DNA of 64,000 nt from Closterium sp. NIES-65 (taxonomy: Eukaryota > Streptophyta > Zygnematophyceae > Desmidiales > Closteriaceae): positions 38,126-102,125 of the forward strand of contig CANXME010000408.1 of the NCBI GenBank assembly GCA_948144175.1, written 5' to 3'. A program made the position numbers and the translations under genes. Positions 37,393 through 50,309 of the stretch are shown in pieces. Below the pieces are notes generated by a model, which saw nothing but the letters and a program-made list of their open reading frames with translations, did not search any database and had not been told where the DNA came from. The stretch's first letter is position 1. Each line of letters opens with the position of its first letter.

Positions 37393-39522
37393 CCGTGTAC
37401 TATGCGAGATCTGAGCGCTTCCGTTCTCCCAGGCATTTGCACTCTAAGTTCCCATACTGACAGACCTGGCCAATGCACCATTTTCCATATACATATGCAT
37501 TAGATTCCTTTCAAACCTTATTAACTCACTAGATTTATATATTTCCCACCTTCTGATCGAGTGAGACCGCTAGATTCCCTCTACTTTTTGAGAAATGAGC
37601 GTTTCCGTTCTCCTTGGCCCTACTTGCACTATAAGTGCGAAATGCCGGCCAGACTGGCCGATGCACAATTTTCTCTACACATGTGCGTTAGTTCCCTTTC
37701 AAACCCTTACGTTCACTAGATGAATATAATTCCTACTTTCTATTTGAGTGAGACCACTTGATTCCGTGTATTATGCGAGATCTGAGCGCTTCCATTCTCC
37801 CTGACATTTGCATCTTAAGTTCCGATACTGACTGACCTGGCCAATGCACCATTTTTTCTATACATGTGCGTTGAATACATTTCAAACCTTTTTAGCTGAC
37901 TAGATTTATATATTTCCCACCTTCTGATTGAGTGAGACCGTTAGATTCCCTCTACTTTTTGAGAAACGAGCGTTTCCGTTCTCTCTGGCCCCACCTGCAC
38001 TATGAGTGCGAAATGCCGGCCAGACTGACGGATGCACCATTTTCTCTACACATGTGCGTTAGTTACCTTTCAAACCATTACGTTCACTATATGAATATAT
38101 TTCCTACCTTATATTTGAGTGAGACCACTAGATTCCGTGTATTATGCGAGATCTGAGCAGTTCCGTTCTCCGAGGCATTTGCACTCTAAGTTCCCATACT
38201 GACCGACCTGGCCAATGCACCACTTTCTATATACATATGCATTAGATTCCTTCTGAACCTTATAAGCTCACTAGATTTATATATTTCCCACCTTCTGATC
38301 GAGTGAGACTGCTAGATTCCCTTTACTTTTTGAGAAATGAGCGTTTCCGTTCTCCTTGGCCCTACTTGCACTATAAGTGCGAAATGCCGGCCTGACTGGC
38401 AGATGCACCATTTTCTCTACACATGTGCGTTAGATACCTTTCAAACCCTTACGTTCACTAGATGAATTTATTTCCTACCTTCTATTTGAGTGAGACCACT
38501 AGATTCCGTGTACGATGCGAGATCTGAGCGCTTTCGTTCTCCCTAGCATTTGCATTTGAAGTTCCGATACTGACCGACCTGGCCAATGCACCATTTTCTC
38601 TATACATGTGCGTTGAATACATTTCAAACCTTTTTAGCTGACTAGATTTATATATTTCCCACCTTCTGATCGAGTGAGACCGTTAGATTACCTCTACTTT
38701 TTGAGAAACGAGCGTTTCCGTTCTCCCTGGCCCCACCTGCACTATGAGTGCGAAATGCCGGCCAGACTGGCCGATGCACCATTTTCTCTACACATGTGCG
38801 TTAGTTACCTTTCAAACCCTTACGTTCACTAGATAAATATATTTCCTACTTTCTTTTTGAGTGAGACCATTTGATTCCGTGTACTATGCGAGATCTGAGC
38901 GTTTCCGTTCTCCGTGGCATTTGCATTTGAAGTTCTGATACTGACCTACCTGGCCAATGCACCATTTTCTCTCTACATGTGCGTTGAATACATTTCAAAC
39001 ATTTTTAGCTGACTAGATTTATATATTTCCCACCTTCTGATCGAGTGAGACCGTTAGATTCCCTCTACTTTTTGAGAAACGAGCGTTTCCGTTCTCCCTG
39101 GCCCCACCTGCACTATGACTGCGAAATGCCGGCCAGACTGGCCGATGCACCATTTTCTCTACACATGTGCGTTAGTTACCTTTCAAACCCTTACGTTCAC
39201 TAGATGAATATATTTCCTACTTTCGTTTTGAGTGAGACCACTTGATTCCGTGTACTATGCGAGATCTGAGCGCTTCCGTTCTCCCTGGCATTTGCATTTT
39301 AAGTTCCGATACTGACCGACGTGGCCAATGCACCATTTTCTCTATACATATGCGCTGAATACATTTCAAACCTTTTTAGCTGACTAGATTTATATATTTC
39401 CCACCTTCTGATCGAGAGAGACCGTTAGATTCCCTCTACTTTTTGAGAAACGAGCGTTTCCGTTCTCCCTTGCCCCACCTGCACTATGAGTGCGAAATGC
39501 CGGCCAGACTGGCCGACGCACC
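37393..39522. repeat. 371-bp dimeric satellite (about 5.7 copies)
   Basis: The string CCGTGTA(C/T)TATGCGAGATC (one copy reads CCGTGTACGATGCGAGATC) occurs at 37393, 37764, 38135, 38506, 38877 and 39248, a constant spacing of 371 bp. Each unit contains two related halves: one starts at GAGCGCTTCCGTTCTCC, the other at GAGCGTTTCCGTTCTCC. They are spaced 194 and 177 bp apart, and both contain GCACCATTTTCTCTA, ACATGTGCGTT, a TTTCAAACC string and GAGTGAGACC. Copies differ mainly by substitutions with few indels. It is more AT-rich than its neighbours. The second half contains a 15-bp perfect palindrome, CGGCCAGACTGGCCG, at 37646, 38759, 39130 and 39501; it is mutated in the two other copies. I do not recognise the family. 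A dimer of halves near 185 bp is the size usual for plant centromeric or subtelomeric satellites, but position cannot be proven here. Confidence 0.95.
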
Positions 39523-40739
39523 AAGGGCATAGCGTGTGCAAAATAAAAAGAACAAGGGCCTAGCGTGTGCAAAATAACAAGAAAAAGGGCCTAGCGTGTG
39601 CAAAATAGCAAGAACAAGGGCCTAGCATGTGCAAAAAATAAGAACAAGGGCCTAGCGTGTGCAAAATAAAAAGAACAAGGGCCTAGCGTGTGCAAAATTG
39701 CAAGAACAAGGGCCTAGCGAGTGCAAAATAGCAAGAGCAAGAGCCTAGCGTGTGCAAAAAAACAAGAACAAGGGCCTTGTGTTCGCGAAATAGCAAGAAA
39801 AAGGGCCTAGCGTGTGCAAAATAAAAAGAACAAGGGTCTAGCATGTGCAAGATTGCAAGAACAAGGGCATAGCGTGTGCAAAATAAAAAGAACAAGGGCA
39901 TAGCGTGTGCAAAATTGCAAGAACAAGGGCCTAGCGTGTGCAAAATAAAAAGAACAAGGGCCTAGCGTATGCAAAATTGCAAGAACAAGGGCCTAGCGTG
40001 TGCAAAATTGCAAGAACAAGGGCCTAGCGAGTGCAAAATAGCAAGAGCAAGGGCCTAGCGTGTGCAAAAAATCAAGAACAAGGGCCTAGCGTGTGCAAAA
40101 TTGCAAGAACAAGGGCCTAAGGTGTGCAAAATTGCAAGAACAAGGGCCTAGCGAGTGCAAAATAGCAAGAGCAAGGGCCTAGCGTGTGCAAAAAATCAAG
40201 AACAAGGGCCTAGCGTTCGCGAAATAGCAAGAACAAGGGCCTAGCGTGTGCAAAATAAAAAGAACAAGGGCCTAGCATGTGCAACATTGCAAGAACAAGG
40301 GCCTAGCATGTGCAAAATAAAAAGAACAAGGGCATAGCGTGTGCAAAATAAAAAGAACAAGGGCTTAGCGTGTGCAAAATAAAAAGAACAAGGGCCTAGC
40401 GTGTGCAAAAAAAAAAGAACAAGGGCCTAGCGTGTGCAAAATTGCAAGAACAAGGGCCTAGCTTGTGCAAAATTGCAAGAACAAGGGCCTAGCGAGTGCA
40501 AAATAGCAAGAGCAAGGGCCTAGCGTGTGCAAAAAAACAAGAACAAGGGCCTAGCGTTCGCGAAGCTGCAAGAACAAGGGCCTAGCGTGTGCAAAATGAA
40601 AAAAACAAGAAACTAGCATGTGCAAATTTGCAAGAACAAGGGCCTAGCGTGTGCAAAATAAAAAGAACAAGGGCATAGCGAGTGCAAAATAGCAAGAACA
40701 AGGGCCTAGCGTGTGCAAAATAAAAAGAACAAGGGCCTA

Positions 40740-42910
40740 GCGTGTGCAAAATAGCAAGAACAAGGGCCTAGCATGTGCAAAATTGCAAGAACAAGGGCCT
40801 AGCGTGTGCAAAATTGCAAGAACAAGGGCCTAGCGAGTGCAAAATAGCAAGAGCAAGGGCCTAGCGTGTGCAAAATAAAAAGAACAAGGGCATAGCGTGT
40901 GCAAAATAGCAAGAACAAAGGCCTAGCGCGTGCAAAATAAAAAGAACGAGGGCCTAGCGTGTGCAAAATAAAAAGAACAAGGGCCTAGCGTATGCAAAAT
41001 TGCAAGAACAAGGGCCTAACGTGTGCAAAGTTGCAAGAACAAGGGCCTAGCGAGTGCAAAATAGCAAGAGCAAGGGCCTAGCGTGTGCAAAAAATCAAGA
41101 ACAAGGGCCTAGCGTTCGCGAAATAGCAAGAACAAGGGCCTAGTGTGTTCAAATTAAAAAGAACAAGGGCATAGCGTGTGCAAAGTAGCAAGAACAAGGG
41201 CCTAGCATGTGCAAAATAAAAAGAACAAGGGCCTAGCGTGTGCAAAATAAAAAGAACAAGGGCCTAGCATGTGCAAAATTGCAAGAACAAGGGCCTAGCG
41301 TGTGCAAAGTTGCAAGAACAAGGGCCTAGCGTGTGCAAAAAATCAGGAACAAGGGCCTAGCGTTCGCGAAATAGCAAGAGCAAGGGCCTAGCGTGTGCAA
41401 AATAAAAAGAACAAGGGTCTAGCATGTCCAAAATAGCAAGAACAAGGGCCTAGCGTGTGCAAAATAAAAAAAACAAGGGCATAACGTGTGCAAAATAGCA
41501 AGAACAAGGGCCTAGCGTTCGCGAAATAGCAAAAACAAGGGCCTAGCATGTGCATAATAAAAAGAACAAGAGTCTAGCATGTGCAAAATTGCAAGAACAA
41601 GGGCCTAGCGTGTTCAAAATAAAAAGAACAAGGGCATAGCATGTGCAAAATAGCAAGAACAAGGGCCTAGCTTGTGCAAAATAAAAAGAACAAGGGTCTA
41701 GCATATGCAAAATTGCAAGAACAAGGGCCTAGCGTGTACAAAATAAAAAGATCAAGGGCATAGCGTGTGCAAGATTGCAAAAACAAGGGCCTAGCTTGTG
41801 CAAAATAAAAAGAACAAGGGCCTAGCGTGTGCAAAATAGCAAGAACAAGAGCCTAGCATGTGCAAAATTGCAAGAACAAGGGCCTAGCGTGTGCAAAATT
41901 GCAAGAACAAGGGCATAGCGAGTGCAAAATAGCAAGAGGAAGGGCCTAGCGTGTGCAAAATAAAAAGAACAAGGGCATAGCGTGTGCAAAATAGCAAGAA
42001 CAAAGGCCTAGCGTGTGCAAAATAAAAAGAACGAGGGCCTAGCGTGTGCAAAATAAAAAGAACAAGGGCCTAGCGTATGCAAAATTGCAAGAACAAGGGC
42101 CTAACGTGTGCAAAGTTGCAAGAACAAGGGCCTAGCGAGTGCAAAATAGCAAGAGCAACGGCCTAGCGTGTGCAAAAAATCAAGAACAAGGGCCTAGCGT
42201 TCGCGAAATAGCAAGAACAAGGGCCTAGTGTGTTCAAATTAAAAAGAACAAGGGCATAGCGTGTGCAAAGTAGCAAGAACAAGGGCCTAGCATGTGCAAA
42301 ATAAAAAGAACAAGGGCCTAGCGTGTGCAAAATAAAAAGAACAAGGGCCTAGCGTGTGCAAAATTGCAAGAACAAGGGCCTAGCTTGTGCAAAATTGCAA
42401 GAACAAGGGCCTAGCGTGTGCAAAAAATCAAGAACAAGGGCCTAGCGTTCGCGAAATAGCAAGAGCAAGGGCCTAGCGTGTGCAAAATAAAAAGAACAAA
42501 GGTCTAGCATGTGCAAAATAGCAAGAACAAGGGCCTAGCGTGTGCAAAATAAAAAGAACAAGGGCATAACGTGTGCAAAATAGCAAGAACAAGGGCCTAG
42601 CATTCGCGAAATAGCAAGAACAAGGGCCTAGCATGTGCATAATAAAAAGAACAAGGGTCTAGCATGTGCAAAATTGCAAGAACAAGGGCCTAGCGTGTTC
42701 AAAATAAAAAGAACAAGGGCATAGCATGTGCAAAATAGCAAGAACAAGGGCCTAGCGTGTGCAAAATAAAAAGAACAAGGGTCTAGCATATGCAAAATTG
42801 CAAGAACAAGGGCCTAGCGTATACAAAATAAAAAGATCAAGGGCATAGCGTGTGCAAGATTGCAAGAACAAGGGCCTTGCTTGTGCAAAATAAAAAGAAC
42901 ACGGGCCTAG
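40740..42910. repeat. 1,085-bp tandem duplication in array B
   Basis: Two adjacent blocks (about 40740-41825 and 41826-42910) carry the same order of rare unit variants at an offset of 1,085 bp, which is exactly 35 units. AACGAGGGCC is at 40945 and 42030, and AAAGATCAAGGGC is near 41748 and 42833. The CATGTGCATAATAAAAAG and GTGTTCAAATTAAAAAG units are also paired. The copies differ by scattered substitutions, so this event is older than the near-identical duplications in the 20-bp array. Confidence 0.8.
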
Positions 42911-43689
42911 CGTGTGCAAAATAAAACGAAGAAGGGCCTAGCGTGTGCAAAATTGCAAGAACAAGGGCCTAGCGTGTGCAAAATTGCAAGAACAAGGGCC
43001 TAGCGAGTGCAAAATAGCAAGAGCAAGGGCCTAGCGTGTGCAAAAAATCAAGAACAAGGGCCTAGCATTCGCGAAATAGCAAGAACAAGGGCCTAGCGTG
43101 TGCAAAATAAAAAGAACAAGGGTCTAGCATGTGCAAAGTTGCAAGAACAAGGACCTAGCGTGTGCACAATAAAAAGAACAAGGGCATAGCGTATGCAAAA
43201 TAGCAAGAACAAGGGCCTAGCGTATGCAAAATAAAAAGAACAAGGGCCTAGCGTGTGCAAAATAAAAAGAACAAGGGCCTAGCGTATGCAAAAAATCAAG
43301 AGCAAGGGCCTAGCGTGTGCAAAAAATCAAGAACAAGGGCCTAGCGTTCGCGAAATAGCACGAACAAGGGCCTAGCGTGTGCAAAATAAAAAGAACAAGG
43401 GTCTAGCATGTGCAAAATTGCAAGAACAAGGGCCTATTGTGTGCAAAATAAAAAGAACAAGGGCATAGCGTTTGCAAAATAGCAAGAACAAGGGCCTAGC
43501 GTGTGCAAAAAAAAAAGAACAAGGGCCTAGCGTGTGCAAAATTGCAAGAACAAGGGCCTAATGTGTGCAAAATTGCAAGAACAAGGGCCTAGCGAGTGCA
43601 AAATAGCAAGAGCAAGGGCCTAGCGTGTGCAAAAAATCAAGAACAAGGGCCTAGCGTTCGCGAAATAGCAAGAACAAGGGCCTAGCGTG

Positions 43690-45550
43690 TGCAAAGAAAA
43701 AGAACAAGGGTCTAGCATGTGCAAAATTGCAAGAACGAGGGCCTAGCATGTGCAAAATAAAAAGAACAAGGGCATAGCGTGTGCAAAATAAAAAGAACAA
43801 GGGCATAGCGTGTGCAAAATAAAAAGAACAAGGGCCTAGCGTGTGCAAAATAAAAAGAACAAGGGCCTAGCGTGTGCAAAATTGCAAGAACAAGGGCCTA
43901 GCGTGTGCAAAATTGCAAGAATAAGGGCCTAGCGAGTGCAAAATAGCAAGAGCAAGGGCCTAGCGTTCGCGAAATTGCAAGAACAAGGGCCTAGCGTGTG
44001 CAAAATGAAAAGAACAAGGGTCTAGCATGTGCCAAAATGGAAGAACAAGGGCCTAGCGTGTGCAAAATAAAAAGAACAAGGGCCTAGCGTGTGCAAAATA
44101 GCAAGAACAAGGGCCTAGCGTGTGCAAAATAGCAAGAACAAGGGCCTAGCGTGTGCAGAATTGCAAGAACAAGGGCCTAGTGAGTGCAAAATAGCAAGAG
44201 CAAGGGCCTAGCGTGTGCAAAAAATCAAGAACAAGGGCCTAGCGTTCGCGAAATAGCAAGAACAAGGGCCTAGCGTGTGCAAAATAAAAAGAACAAGGGT
44301 CTAGCATGTGCAAAATTGCAAGAACAAGGGCCTAGCGTGTGCAAATTAAAAAGAACAAGGGCATAGCGTGTGCAAAATAGCAAGAACAAGGGCCTAGCAT
44401 GTGCAAAATATAAGAACAAGGGCCTAGCGTGTGCAAAATATAAAGAACAAGGGCCTAGCGTGTGCAAAATTGCAAGAACAAAGGCCTAGCGAGTGCAAAA
44501 TTGCAAGAACAAGGGCCTAGCGAGTGCAAAATAGCAAGAGCAAGGGCCTAGCATGTGCAAAAAAACAAGAACAAGGGCCTTGTGTTCGCGAAATAGCAAG
44601 AAAAAGGGCCTAGCGTGTGCAAAATAAAAAGAACAAGGGTCTAGCATGTGCAAAATTGCAAGAACGAGGGCCTAGCATGTGCAAAATAAAAAGAACAAGG
44701 GCATAGCGTGTGCAAAATAAAAAGAACAAGGGCATAGCGTGTGCAAAATAAAAAGAACAAGGGCCTAGCGTGTGCAAAATAAAAAGAACAAGGGCCTAGC
44801 GTGTGCAAAATTGCAAGAACAAGGGCCTAGCGTGTGCAAAATTGCAAGAACAAGGGCCTAGCGAGTCCAAAATAGCAAGAGCAAGGGCCTAGCGTTCGCA
44901 TATTGCAAGAACAAGGGCCTAGCGTGTGCAAAATAAAAAGAACAAGGGTCTAGCATGTGCAAAATTGCAAGAACAAGGGCCTAGCGTGTGCAAAATAAAA
45001 AGAACAAGGGCCTAGCGTGTGCAAAATAGCAAGAACAAGGGCCTAGCGTGTGCAAAATAGCAAGAACAAGGGCCTAGCGTGTGCAGAATTGCAAGAACAA
45101 GGGCCTAGTGAGTGCAAAATAGCAAGAGCAAGGGCCTAGCGTGTGCAAAAAATCAAGAACAAGGGCCTAGCGTTCGCGAAATAGCAAGAACAAGGGCCTA
45201 GCGTGTGCAAAATAAAAAGAACAAGGGTCTAGCATGTGCAAAATTGCAAGAACAATGGCCTAGCGTGTGCAAATTAAAAAGAACAAGGGCATAGCGTGTG
45301 CAAAATAGCAAGAACAAGGGCCTAGCATGTGCAAAATATAAGAACAAGGGCCTAGCGTGTGCAAAATATAAAGAACAAGGGCCTAGCGTGTGCAAAATTG
45401 CAGGAACAAGGGCCTAGCGAGTGCAAAATTGCAAGAACAAGGGCCTAGCGAGTGTAAAATAGCAAGAGCAAGGGCCTAGCATGTGCAAAAAAACAAGAAC
45501 AAGGGCCTTGTGTTCGCGAAATAGCAAGAAAAAGGGCCTAGCGTGTGCAA
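43690..45550. repeat. About 928-bp tandem duplication in array B
   Basis: The variant AACGAGGGCCTAGCATGTGC is at 43734 and 44663. The ATATAAGAAC short unit, the GTGCAGAATTGC unit and the CCTTGTGTTCGCG unit recur in the same order at an offset of 928 to 929 bp (30 units minus 1 or 2 bp). Translations of one frame at 44270-44467 and 45198-45395 differ by one residue out of 65. Confidence 0.75.
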
Positions 45551-48500
45551 AATAAAAAGAACAAGGGTCTAGCATGTGCAAAATTGCAAGAACAAGGGCC
45601 TAGCATGTGCAAAATAAAAAGAACAGGGGCATAGCGTGTGCAAAATAAAAAGAACAAGGGCCTAGCGTGTCCAAAAATCAAGAACAAGGGCATAGCGTTC
45701 GCGAAATAGCAAGAACAAGGGCCTAGCGTGTGCAAAATTGCAAGAACAAGGGCCTAGCGAGTGCAAAATAGCAAGAGCAAGGGCCTAGCGTGTGCAAAAA
45801 ATCAAGAACAAGGGCCTAGCGTTCGCGAAATAGCAAGAACAAGGGCCTAGCTTGTGCAAAATAAAAAGAACAAGGGTCTAGCATGTGCAAAATTGCAAGA
45901 ACAAGGGCCTAGCGTGTGCAAAATAAAAAGAACAAGGGCATAGCGTGTGCAAAATAGCAAGAACAAGGGCCTAGCATGTGCAAAATATAAGAACAAGGGC
46001 CTAGCGTGTGCAAAATAAAAAGAACAAGGGCCTAGAGTTTGCAAAATTGCAAGAACAAGGGCCTTGCATGTGCAAAATTGCAAGAACAAGGGCTTAGCGA
46101 GTGCAAAATAGCAAGAAAAAGGGCCTAGCGTGTGCAAAATAAAAAGAACAAGGGCCTAGCGTGTGCAAAATTGCAAGAACAAGGGCCTAGCATGTGCGAA
46201 ATTCCAAGAACAAGGGCCTAGCGAGTGCAAAATAGCAAGAGCAAGGGCCTAGCATGTGCAAAAAATCAAGAACAAGGGCCTAGCGTTCGCGAAATAGCAA
46301 GAACAAGGGCCTAGCGTGTGCAAAATAAAAAGAACAAGGGTCTAGCATGTGCAAAATTGCAAAAACAAGGGCCTAGCGTGTGCAAAATAAAAAGAACAAG
46401 AGCATAGCGTGTGCAGAATAGCAAGAACAAGGGCCTAGCGTGTGCAAAATAAAAAGAACAAGGGCCTAGCATGTGCAAAATAAAAAGAACAAGGGCCTAG
46501 CGTGTGCAAAATTGCAAGAACAAGGGCCTAACGTGTGCAAAATTGCAAGAACAAGGGCCTAGCGAGTGCAAAATAGCAAGAGCAAGGGCCTAGCGTGTGC
46601 AAAAAAACAAGAACAAGGGCCTTGTGTTCGCGAAATAGCAAGAAAAAGGGCCTAGCGTGTGCAAAATAAAAAGAACAAGGGTCTAGCATGTGCAAAATTG
46701 CAAGAACAAGGGCCTAGCGTGTGCATAATAAAAAGAACAAGGGCCTAGCGTGTGCAAAATTGCAAGAACAAAGGCCTAGCGTGTGCAAAATTGCAAGAAC
46801 AAGGGCCTAGCGAGTGCAAAATAGCAAGAGCAAGGGCCTAGCGTGTGCAAAAAATCAAGAACAATGTCCTAGCGTTCGCGAAATAGCAAGAGCAAGGGCC
46901 TAGCGTGTGCAAAATAAAAAGAACGGTCTACCATGTGCAAAATTGCAAGAATAAGGGCCTAGCGCGTGCAAAATAAAAAGAACAAGGGGATAGCATGTGC
47001 AAGATAGCAAGAACAAGGGCCTAGCTTGTGCAAAATAAAAAGAACAAGGGCCTAGCGTGAGCAAAATAAAAAGAAGAAGGGCCTAGCGTGTGCAAAATTG
47101 CAAGAACAAGGGCCTAGCGTGTGCAAAATTCCAAGAACAAGGGCCTAGCGAGTGCAAAATAGCAAGAGCAAGGGCCTAGCATGTGCAAAAAATCAAGAAC
47201 AAGGGCCTAGCGTTCGCGAAATAGCAAGAACAAGGGCCTAGCGTGTGCAAAATAAAAAGAACAAGGGTCTAGCATGTGCAAAATTGCAAGAACAAGGGCC
47301 TAGCGTGTGCAAAATAAAAAGAACAAGAGCATAGCGTGTGCAGAATAGCAAGAACAAGGGCCTAGCGTGTGCAAAATAAAAAGAACAAGGGCCTAGCATG
47401 TGCAAAATAAAAAGAACAAGGGCCTAGCGTGTGCAAAATTGCAACAGCAAGGGCCTAGCGTGTGCAAAATAAAAATAACAAGGGTCTAGCATGTGCAAAA
47501 TTGCAAGAACAAGGGCCTAGCGTGTGCAAAATAAAAAGAACAAGGGCATAGCGTGTGCAAAATAGCAAGAACAAGGGCCTAGCGTGTGCAAAATAAAAAG
47601 AACAAGGGCCTAGCGTGTGCAAAATAAAAAAAACAAGGGCCTAGTGTTTGCAAAATTGCAAGAACAAGGGCCTAGCATGTGTAAAATTGCAAGAACAAGG
47701 GCTTAGCGGGTGCAAAATAGCAAGAGCAAGGGCCTTGCGTGTGCAAAAAATCAAGAACAAGGGCCTAGCGTTCGCGAAATAGCAAAAACAAGGGCCTAGC
47801 GTGTGCAAAATAAAAAGAACAAGGGTCTAGCATATGCAAAATTGCAAGAACAAGGGCCTAGCGTGTGCAAAATAAAAAGAACAATGGCATAGCGTGTGCA
47901 AAATAGCAAGAACAAGGGCCTAGCGTGTGCAAAATAAAAAGAACAAGGGCCTAGCGTGTGCAAAATAGCAAGAACAAGGGCCTAGCATGTGCAAAACTGC
48001 AAGAACAAGGGCCTAGCGTGTGCAAAATTGCAAGAACAAGGGCCTAGCGAGTGCAAAATAGCAAGAGCAAGGGCCTAGCGTGTGCAAAATTGCAAGAACA
48101 AGGGCCTAGCGTGTGCAAAATAGAAAGAACAAGGGCCTAGCGAGTGCAAAATAGCAAGAGCAAGGGCCTAGTGTGTGCAAAAAAACAAGAACAAGGGCCT
48201 TGTGTTCGCGAAATAGCAAGAAAAAGGGCCTAGCGTGTGCAAAATAATAAGAACAAGGGTCTAGCATGTGCAAGATTGCAAGAACAAGGGCCTAGCGTGT
48301 GCAAAATAAAAAGAACAAGGGCATTGCGTGTGCAAAATAAAAAGAACAAGGGCCTAGCGTGTGCAAAATAAAAAGAACAAGGGCCTAGCGTGTGCAAAAT
48401 TACAAGAACAAGGGCCTAGCGTGTGCAAAATTGCAAGAACAAGGGCCTAGCGAGTGCAAAATAGCAAGAGCAAGGGCCTAGCGTGTGCAAAAAATCAAGA

Positions 48501-48849
48501 ACAAGGGCCTAGCGTTCGCGAAATAGCAAAAACAAGGGCCTAGCGTGTGCAAAATAAAAAGAATATAGGCCTAGCATGTGCAGAATTGCAAGAACAGGGG
48601 CCTAGCATGTGCAAAATAAAACGAAGAAGGGCATAGGGTGTGCAAAATAAAAAGAACAGGGGCATAGCGTGTGCAAAATAAAAAGAACAAGGGCCTAGCG
48701 TGTGCAAAATAATAATAACAAGGGCCTAGCGTGTGCAAAATTGCAAGAACAAGGGCCTATCGTGTGCAAAATTGCAAGAACATGGGCCTAGCGAGTGCAA
48801 AATAGCAAGAGCAAGGGCCTAGCGTGTGCAAAAAATCAAGAACAAGGGC

Positions 48850-49830
48850 CTAGCGTTCGCGAAATAGCAAGAACAAGGGCCTAGCGTGTGCGAAATAAAA
48901 AGAACAAGGGTCTAGCACGTGCAAAATTGCAAGAACAAGGGCCTAGCGTGTGCAAAATAAAAAGAACAAGCGCATAGCGTATCCAAAATAGCAAGAACAA
49001 GGGCCTAGCGTGTGCAAAATAAAAAGAACAAGGGCCTAGCGTGTGCAAACTCAAAAGAGCAAGGGCCTAGCGTGTGCAAAATTGAAAAAACAAGGGCCTA
49101 ACGTGTGCAAAATTGCAAGAACAAGGGCCTAGCGAGTGCAAAATAGTAAGAGCAAGGGCCTAGCGTGTGCAAAATTGCAAGAACAGGGGCCTAGCGAGTG
49201 CAAAATAGGAAGAGCAAGGGCCTAGCGTGCGCAAAAAATCAAGAACAAGGGCATAGCGTTCGTGAAATAGCAAGAGCAAGGGCCTATCGTGTGCGAAATA
49301 AAAAGAACAAGGGCATAGCGTGTGCAAAATAGCAAGAGCAAGGGCCTAGCGTGTGCAAAACAAAAACAACAAGGGCATAGCGTGTGCAAAATAGCAAGAA
49401 CAAGGGCCTAGCGTGTGCAAATTAAAAAGAACAGGGGCCTAGCGTGTGCAAAATAAAAACAACAAGGGTCTAGCATGTGCAAAATAGCAAGAGCAAGGGC
49501 CTAGCGTGTGCAAAATAAAAAGAACAAGGGCATAGCGTGTGCAAAATAGCAAGAACAAGGGCCTAGCGTGTGCAAAATAAAAAGAACAAGGGCCTAGCGT
49601 GTGCAAAATAAAAAGAACAAGGGCCTAGCGTGTGCAAAATTGCAAGAACAAGGGCCTAACGTGTGCAAAATTGCAATAACAAGGGCCTAGCGAGTGCAAA
49701 ATAGCAAGAGCAAGGGCCTAGTGTGTGCAAACGATCAAGAACAAGAGCCTAGCGTTCGCGAAATAGCAAGAACAAGGGCCTAGCGTGTGCAAAATAAAAA
49801 GAACAAGGGTCTAGCATGTGCAAAATTACA
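48850..49830. repeat. Array B block also found 13.6 kb downstream (left copy)
   Basis: A run of rare variants matches the block at about 62480-63460 in the same order. These are ATTGAAAAAAC, CTAACGTGTGC, AAATAGTAAGAGC, AAATAGGAAGAGC, CGTGCGCAAAAAATC, GTGTGCGAAATAAAAAG, AAAACAAAAACAAC and a GTGTGTGCAAA(A/C)GATC unit. The ATTGAAAAAAC landmark is at 49081 here and 62712 there, an offset of 13,631 bp. Edges are approximate. Confidence 0.75.
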
Positions 49831-50309
49831 AGAACAAGGGCATAGCGTGTGCAAAATAGCAAGAACAAGGGCATAGCGTGTGCAAAAAAAAAAGAACAAG
49901 GGCATAGCGTGTGCAAAATAAAAAGAACAAGGGCCTAGCGTGTGCAAAATAAAAAGAACAAGGGCCTAGCGTGTGCAAAATTGCAAGAACAAGGGCCTAG
50001 CGTGTGCAAAATTGCAAGAACAAGGGCCTAGCGAGTGCAAAATAGCAAGAGCAAGGGCCTATCGTTTGCAAAAAATCAAGAACAAGGGCCTAGCGTTCGC
50101 GAAATTGCAAGAACAAGGGCCTAGCGTGTGCAAAATAAAAAGAACAAGGGTCTAGCATGTGCAAAATTGCAAGAACAGCGGCCTAGCGTGTGCAAAATAA
50201 AAAGAACAAGGGCATAGCATGTGCAAAATAGCAAGAACAAGGGCCTAGCGTGTGCAAAATAAAAAGAACAATGGCCTAGCGTGTGCAACATAAAAAGAAC
50301 AAGGGCCTA

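Noticed and set aside
37393..39522. Ribosomal spacer or 5S rDNA repeat
   Set aside because: A period near 371 bp would fit 5S arrays in size, but I see no 5S-like internal control region or T-run terminator in the unit, and no rRNA sequence adjoins it.
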